In this document: positions 59,463-64,000 of the stretch, one piece after another
Layout of the letters: the number at the start of each line of letters is the position of its first letter
Position numbering within the stretch: the first letter of the stretch is position 1
Source: an uncultured Acetatifactor sp.
GTDB taxonomy: Bacteria > Bacillota > Clostridia > Lachnospirales > Lachnospiraceae
NCBI GenBank assembly: GCA_910586215.1
Contig: CAJUGH010000019.1
Location: forward strand, 1-64,000
Length of the DNA stretch: 64,000 bases
Reading direction: 5' to 3'
Notes under the pieces: generated by a model
The model's input: the letters and a program-made list of their open reading frames with translations, nothing else
Databases searched by the model: none
What the model was told of the DNA's origin: nothing
Position numbers and translations under genes: made by a program

Positions 59463-60041
59463 ATGAATGAGTTGATGGGATTGCTGGAGGGTCGCAGGAC
59501 CTACCGCAGGTTTGGACAGAAGGAGATATCCCGGGAGATCCTGGAGGAGATCCTGCAGGCAGCCAGGCTGGCTTCCAGTGCAGCCAACCGGCAGCCCTTA
59601 AGTTATATTGTGGTCCAGGACAGGGAGAAGGTGGAGCAGGTGTTTGCGCATACCAGATGGGCTGGTGCCCTGCCACCGGAGGTGGGGCAGCCCAGGGAAG
59701 GAGAGAAGCCGGTGCTCTTCATCGGGGTGGTGGAGAACCTGGACATCAACCAGGATTGTGACACGGACGCAGGCCTTGCCATCAGCAATATGACCCTGGC
59801 AGCCTGGAACCACGGTGTAGGAAGCTGCATGATCGGGGCCTGCAACAAGGTGGCCCTCTCGGAATTGTTTGGACTGACAGACAGGCAGAAGCTGCACACC
59901 GTGGTGGCCTTCGGCTATCCTTCCCATGTCAGCCACCTGGTGGACATGGAGGATCCGGATGCCTTCAAGTATTATCTGGATGAGAAGAAGGATTATGTGG
60001 TACCCAAACGGAAGCTGGAGGATGTGGTGCGGTATCTGTGA
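59463..60041 (+). CDS. Nitroreductase family FMN oxidoreductase
   Basis: A 192-residue flavin enzyme. RRTYRRFGQKEISREILEEIL and AARLASSAANRQPLSYIVV give the FMN-binding start. LAISNMTLAAWNHGVGSCMIGA and HTVVAFGYPSH fit the core, and the C-terminus has RKLEDVVRYL. Substrate unknown. The ATG at 59463 follows AGGAGGAAG, 16 bases after tldE. Confidence 0.92.
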   Translation: MNELMGLLEGRRTYRRFGQKEISREILEEILQAARLASSAANRQPLSYIVVQDREKVEQVFAHTRWAGALPPEVGQPREGEKPVLFIGVVENLDINQDCDTDAGLAISNMTLAAWNHGVGSCMIGACNKVALSELFGLTDRQKLHTVVAFGYPSHVSHLVDMEDPDAFKYYLDEKKDYVVPKRKLEDVVRYL

Positions 60042-60045
60042 GGGA

Positions 60046-60070
60046 AGTGTGAACGAAATGAAGATTTTCC
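60046..60070 (+). repeat. Fragment of the intergenic hairpin repeat, copy 5
   Basis: AGTGTGAACGAAATGAAGAT and the next few bases match the 5' end of copy 2 (20731-20755) with one change, then break off. The 3' arm and the CGCAAGG hairpin are missing. Confidence 0.6.
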
Positions 60071-60079
60071 AAGAAAGAC

Positions 60080-60106
60080 GGGACAGGAAGCGTTTGCTCC
60101 TGTCCC
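60080..60106. terminator. Bidirectional terminator between nitroreductase and opp genes
   Basis: GGGACAGGA (60080-60088) pairs with TCCTGTCCC (60098-60106) around a 9-base loop. The genes on the two sides converge. On the minus strand a pyrimidine-rich run (GTCTTTCTT) follows, giving a terminator for the opp operon. Confidence 0.8.
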
Positions 60107-60177
60107 ATTGCCTTTGCCTGATCGGAAAGTGTCGCGAGGGTCACATAGCCTGTAGCCTGGTTTGATGCCCTATCAGC

Positions 60178-61218
60178 TTACTGCGGGGTTGCTGCCTCTG
60201 CCTGCGGGTTGCTGACTCCCTCGTCATAGGTAAAGCCGCGCAGGTCCAGTTCTTTTGCCCGGTGGCAGGCACAAAGCCTTCCGTCAGGCATGGTCTCCAG
60301 GGAGGGAGCATCTGTTTTACATTTCTGGATGCAGTAATGGCATCGCTCATGGAAATAGCAGCCGCTAGGCGGGTTGGCAGGGTTGGGGATCTCCCCTTTC
60401 AGGGAAATGCGTTCCATCTGGATGGAAGGATCTGCCACGGGTACAGCGGACAACAGGGCTTCCGTATAAGGATGCATGGGCTTCTCGAAGAGCATCTGTG
60501 CCGAGGCGAACTCCACCATCCGGCCCAGGTACATGACACCCACTTTGTCGGAGATATGTTCCACCACCGACAGGTCATGGCTGATGAACAGATAGGTGAG
60601 TTTCAGTTCTTTCTGCAGGTCCCGCAGCAGGTTGATGACCTGGGCCTGGATGGATACGTCCAGGGCAGACACTGCTTCATCGCAGACGATGATCTGTGGC
60701 TCGATCACCAGGGCCCTTGCTATGCCGATGCGCTGGCGCTGTCCTCCGGAAAAGGCATGGGGATACCGCATCAGATACATGGGATTCAAGCCCACCTTCT
60801 CTGCCATGGCTTTGGCCCGCTGGTCCATCTCTGCCTTGGGCATCTTGGGATAGTTGGCCTTCAGCGGCTCTTTGATAATGTCCAGGACTGTCATCCTGGG
60901 ATCCAGGGAGGAGTAGGGATCCTGGAAGATCATCTGGATCTCCTTGCGGATCTCCTTCATTTTCTTCTTGTCTGCCTTCAGAAAATCCAGTTCCTCGCCG
61001 CTTTTGGTGCGATAGAACACTTCTCCTTCCGAAGCCTCATAAGCCCGGACGATACAGCGTCCAAGGGTGGTCTTGCCACAGCCGGACTCCCCTACGATGC
61101 CGATGGTCTCTCCCGGTTTCACACTGAAGCTCACATCGGTGACAGCTTTTACGGTGACGCCTTTGGACGTAAAACGTTTATGCAGTCCCTTCACTTCCAT
61201 AATATTGTCTTTGTTCAT
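60178..61218 (-). CDS. oppF: Peptide ABC importer ATPase OppF/DppF
   Basis: A 346-residue ATPase. Walker A GESGCGKTT, signature FSGGQRQR, Walker B IIVCDEAVSALD and switch His in FISHDLSV. The C-terminal oligopeptide/dipeptide domain has the cysteine cluster CYFHERCHYCIQKC. It overlaps oppD by four bases (ATGA) and is last in the operon, before the shared terminator. Confidence 0.95.
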   Translation of the reverse strand: MNKDNIMEVKGLHKRFTSKGVTVKAVTDVSFSVKPGETIGIVGESGCGKTTLGRCIVRAYEASEGEVFYRTKSGEELDFLKADKKKMKEIRKEIQMIFQDPYSSLDPRMTVLDIIKEPLKANYPKMPKAEMDQRAKAMAEKVGLNPMYLMRYPHAFSGGQRQRIGIARALVIEPQIIVCDEAVSALDVSIQAQVINLLRDLQKELKLTYLFISHDLSVVEHISDKVGVMYLGRMVEFASAQMLFEKPMHPYTEALLSAVPVADPSIQMERISLKGEIPNPANPPSGCYFHERCHYCIQKCKTDAPSLETMPDGRLCACHRAKELDLRGFTYDEGVSNPQAEAATPQ

Positions 61219-62351
61219 TCCGCACCGCCCTTCTTTTTTTTCAGGAAAGCCTTTCCGGTGGCCTTTTCCAGGGGAGTGTTCCCTGCCGGGGAGTCCTTCG
61301 GTGCATTTCCCCTGGCCAGGTCAGCTTCCACTCTGGCCCTCTGGACCCGGCAGGCCTCATGGGGGCAGTTAAAGCAGGCAATCCTGTGGCCAGGGGCGAT
61401 CTCCACCAGTTCCGGCTCTGCCCGGTCACACAGTCCTTCAATGCGGGCATCGCAGCGGTCATAGAATCCACAGGCCTTGGGCAGGTTCATGGCCAGGGGA
61501 ACGGTTCCCTCAATGGAAAACAGTTTCTCCTGTTTCCTGGAACCGATCTTGTGGACGGAACCGATCAGCCCCCTGGTGTAAGGGTGCTGGGGATTGGCAT
61601 AGATCTCAGACGCATCTGCGCTCTCCACGATCTTGCCCAGGTACATGACTGCCACCCGGTCACACATTTTGGCCACCACACCCAGGTCGTGGGTGATGAA
61701 GAGGATGGCCATGTTGAAATCCTTCTGCAGTTCCTTCATCAGCTCCAGGATCTGGGCCTGGATGGTCACGTCCAGGGCCGTGGTAGGTTCATCGGCGATA
61801 AGCATCTTGGGATTGCACACCAGCGCCATGGCAATCAGCGCACGCTGTAGCATACCGCCAGAGAACTCATGGGGATACTGGTTGTAGCGTTTTTCCACGT
61901 TGGCAATGCCCACCTTCCGCATCACCTCCATGGAAATCTCTCTGGACTTCTTTTTGTCTTTGGTGATATGGAGCCTGGTGGCTTCATTGATCTGGTTGCC
62001 GATGGTATACATGGGGGAGAAGGCCACCATTGGCTCCTGGAAGATCATGGAGATCTCCTTGCCGCGGATGGACCGGATCTCCTGGCCGCGCTGGTCCAGG
62101 GAGAGGAGATCTATCTTGCCCAGTCCTTCCGAATCAAACAGGATCTGCCCGCTGGATACACATTTTTTGTCATTGATGCCCAGGATGGCCTTGCAGGTCA
62201 GGGACTTGCCGCAGCCAGACTCCCCTACCAGGCCCAGGGTCTCGCCTTTTTTCATCTCAAAATTCACACCCCGGACTGCTGTCAGAAGGCCCTCTGCCAT
62301 ATGAATGTCAACATGGAGGTCTTTGACTTCCAGAATATTATCTTCGTTCAT
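61215..62351 (-). CDS. oppD: Peptide ABC importer ATPase OppD/DppD
   Basis: A 378-residue ATPase. Walker A GESGCGKSL, signature FSGGMLQR, Walker B MLIADEPTTALD and His in FITHDLGV. The C-terminal domain carries CGFYDRC and later Cys residues, matching the cysteine set that holds an iron-sulfur cluster in some OppD proteins. A basic, Lys-rich tail of about 45 residues (ending FLKKKKGGAE) is longer than usual. The ATG overlaps the stop of a 21-codon frame that begins after a strong ribosome binding site. Confidence 0.95.
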   Translation of the reverse strand: MNEDNILEVKDLHVDIHMAEGLLTAVRGVNFEMKKGETLGLVGESGCGKSLTCKAILGINDKKCVSSGQILFDSEGLGKIDLLSLDQRGQEIRSIRGKEISMIFQEPMVAFSPMYTIGNQINEATRLHITKDKKKSREISMEVMRKVGIANVEKRYNQYPHEFSGGMLQRALIAMALVCNPKMLIADEPTTALDVTIQAQILELMKELQKDFNMAILFITHDLGVVAKMCDRVAVMYLGKIVESADASEIYANPQHPYTRGLIGSVHKIGSRKQEKLFSIEGTVPLAMNLPKACGFYDRCDARIEGLCDRAEPELVEIAPGHRIACFNCPHEACRVQRARVEADLARGNAPKDSPAGNTPLEKATGKAFLKKKKGGAE

Positions 62352-62413
62352 TGGGATACCTCCACGCGTGCTCTGGCACGTATACCAGTCTGATTTTGAA
62401 TGTTCACTTCCAA
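62348..62413 (-). CDS. Possible 21-residue leader peptide between oppC and oppD
   Basis: On the minus strand AAGGAGG precedes a TTG (62411-62413) that opens MEVNIQNQTGIRARARVEVSQ. Its TGA overlaps the oppD ATG (ATGA). The 109-base gap is unusual in an otherwise overlapping operon. It may couple oppD translation; it could also be chance, and the peptide has no known relatives that I recall. Confidence 0.35.
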   Translation of the reverse strand: MEVNIQNQTGIRARARVEVSQ

Positions 62414-62460
62414 AACGAATACCTCCTTGATACCAATCAGGATTCTAAAGCGCATCCTCC

Positions 62461-63582
62461 TTATTTATAAGGGTCAGCGGCATCGCGGATCCCGTCTCCC
62501 AGGAAATTGAAGGCCAGGACGGCGATGGTCACGAAAAGGATGGGGATCAGCTTATGGGGATTGCTGGCAACATCGGTGACAGAACTGGCTTCCTGGAGCA
62601 GTACGCCCCAGCTGGTGGCAGGGGACTTGATGCCCAGGCCCAGGTAAGACATGGATGTCTCCCCTACGATAGAGCCGGGAATGCCCAGGGTGACGGACAC
62701 AATCAGGTAACTCATGAAGCCCGGCACCAGGTGTTTCCAGATGATCTTCCAGGTGGATACACCGGACAGCCTTGCCGCCATCACGTAATCCTCATTTTTC
62801 AGGGACAGGAATTTCCCGCGCACCACCCGGGCCATGCCGGTCCAGTTGATGAAAGAGAGGATGATGGTTATGTAGAAATACATCTTCACGGTGGAGATCC
62901 CCGGAGGGATTGCAGCGGAGAGGGCCATCCACAGCGGAATCTGGGGGACAGCGCCGATCACTTCAATGATCCTCTGGATCACAATGTCAATGGCACCTCC
63001 AAAATATCCGGAGATGGAACCGATGGTAACACCCAGGAAGAAGCTGATGATGGCACTGGCAAAGGGGATGGTCAGGGAGATCCGGCTGCCCAGCAGGATC
63101 CGGGAGAAAATATCCCGTCCCAGGGAATCTGTGCCGAAGAGCATAATCTTGGCACCGCTTCCTCCTTTGCTACCCTCCCCCACGCCAAAGAGATGGAGGT
63201 CACAGGGGATCAGCCCCAGAATCTTGTAGGGTGAGCCATGCACGAAGAAGTGTATCTTGTAATATTCCGAGGTGTCTTCCGTGATGGTCACGGAGAAGTC
63301 TGACCGGTCAATGGTCTTCTCCAGCTTGTAAATATGGGGTCCTATGAAGGCGCCTTCGTAGGTCCAGTGGATCCTGGAGGGGGCACTGTCCTTGTACAGG
63401 GCATCGAACTCATCCAGGGAATAGGGTGCCAGGAAATCTGCGAACAGGGCGCCCAGGTACAGGATGAGGAGGATGAGCATGGATAATTTTGCCAGCTTGT
63501 GCTTTTTCAGCTTTCGGCCCATCAGGGTCCACTGGGAAGCAAGATAATAATCTTCGTTGGTCTTAGGTTTCTTTTTCCACAT
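62461..63582 (-). CDS. oppC: Peptide ABC importer permease OppC/DppC
   Basis: A 373-residue permease. The first helix is followed by an extended outside loop of about 100 residues (IDRSDFSVTITEDTSEYYKIHFFVHG region) before DSLGRDIFSRILLGSRISL, as in OppC proteins with a large periplasmic-side insert. The EAA-like loop is AARLSGVSTWKIIWKHLVP. It ends with FNFLGDGIRDAADP. The ATG overlaps the oppB stop by one base (TAATG). Confidence 0.94.
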   Translation of the reverse strand: MWKKKPKTNEDYYLASQWTLMGRKLKKHKLAKLSMLILLILYLGALFADFLAPYSLDEFDALYKDSAPSRIHWTYEGAFIGPHIYKLEKTIDRSDFSVTITEDTSEYYKIHFFVHGSPYKILGLIPCDLHLFGVGEGSKGGSGAKIMLFGTDSLGRDIFSRILLGSRISLTIPFASAIISFFLGVTIGSISGYFGGAIDIVIQRIIEVIGAVPQIPLWMALSAAIPPGISTVKMYFYITIILSFINWTGMARVVRGKFLSLKNEDYVMAARLSGVSTWKIIWKHLVPGFMSYLIVSVTLGIPGSIVGETSMSYLGLGIKSPATSWGVLLQEASSVTDVASNPHKLIPILFVTIAVLAFNFLGDGIRDAADPYK

Positions 63583-64000
63583 TATCTGCCACCTCCTGCA
63601 TAACGGATTCTGGGATCCAGGAATGCCAGTGCGATATCGGAGAACAGGATACCGATGACTACCAGGACAGCCTGGACCATGACGATTGCCCCTGCAAGGT
63701 ACATATCCTGTGCCTGGAGGGCCTTAAACAGTACGGGTCCCTGAATCTGCATGTTCAGCACCATGGCGGTTACGGTGGAGCCGGAGAACAGGCTGGAGAG
63801 CACACCTCCCAGTCCGGAGACGGTGGGATTGATGGCGGCCCGGAAGCAGTACTTCATGATGATGGTCCGCTCCGGCACGCCCTTTGCCCTGGCAGTCAGG
63901 GTATACTGCCTGGCCACTTCGTCCAGCATCTGTGCCCGCACGGAGCGGATGATGCCGCAGGTGCCGCTGGTGCCAATGACGATGATGGGGATGATCATTC
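63582..64000 (-). CDS. oppB: Peptide ABC importer permease OppB/DppB (partial)
   Basis: Only the C-terminal 139 or so residues are in the window; the gene runs off the right edge. YTLTARAKGVPERTIIMKYCFRAAINPTVSGLG is the EAA loop region typical of OppB, followed by helices and DPRIRYAGGGR at the end. It is upstream of oppC in the same operon; the substrate-binding protein is probably beyond the window. Confidence 0.92.
   Translation of the reverse strand, partial: MIIPIIVIGTSGTCGIIRSVRAQMLDEVARQYTLTARAKGVPERTIIMKYCFRAAINPTVSGLGGVLSSLFSGSTVTAMVLNMQIQGPVLFKALQAQDMYLAGAIVMVQAVLVVIGILFSDIALAFLDPRIRYAGGGR

Overview
The window reads as a chromosome segment of a spore-forming, anaerobic member of the Lachnospiraceae (Firmicutes, Clostridia). 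The pointers are a spoIIAA-spoIIAB-sigF operon, a T-box in front of valS, strong GGAGG ribosome binding sites, frequent GTG/TTG starts, and carbohydrate ABC importers of the LplA/LplB/YtcP type. Coding DNA is moderately GC-rich, with a few clearly AT-rich patches (1-320, 12,850-15,800).

Layout. (1) 1-320: remnant of an AAA-ATPase-like gene. (2) 470-9,576: plant-glycan locus with a divergent AraC regulator, solute-binding lipoprotein, two permeases, a GH39-like hydrolase and a GH78 alpha-L-rhamnosidase; a GH105 unsaturated rhamnogalacturonyl hydrolase lies apart at 22.8 kb. Together they point to rhamnogalacturonan or other rhamnose-containing pectic oligomers. (3) 9.57-17.2 kb: T-box/valS and folC, separated by an AT-rich cassette of a soluble TPR histidine kinase, a receiver-only response regulator and a PIN-domain protein. 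(4) 17.2-20.6 kb: zinc-ribbon/TPR membrane protein, then the sigma-F operon. (5) 21-24.7 kb: membrane-anchored GH25 lysozyme, GH105 enzyme and an unrecognised protein. (6) 24.9-38.6 kb: two OmpR-type two-component systems; the second leads into a lipoprotein and a two-gene ABC exporter. A FecR-like lipoprotein gene then sits between the exporter permease and a decayed copy of that permease's 3' end. An aldo/keto reductase follows. (7) 38.6-49.6 kb: housekeeping operon rimP-nusA-rnpM-ylxQ-infB-rbfA-nrnA-truB, then a CyuA-family desulfidase/dehydratase and ribF. (8) 49.7-60 kb: Na/Pi cotransporter, NlpC/P60 protein, rpsO, pnp, acyltransferase, tldD (frameshifted), tldE, nitroreductase. (9) 60.2-64 kb, minus strand: an Opp/Dpp peptide importer (oppB partial, C, D, F).

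The two most unusual signals are non-housekeeping. One is a family of modular intergenic hairpin repeats (5.6, 20.7, 22.6, 44.8 and a fragment at 60.0 kb) whose stems differ in sequence but keep pairing and keep one A-A mismatch at the same place. The other is the kinase / receiver / PIN cassette inserted between valS and folC. Further points are a one-base frameshift in tldD at a CCCGGGG run and the permease-tail duplication around the FecR gene. All functions are inferred from reading the sequence; no database search was run.
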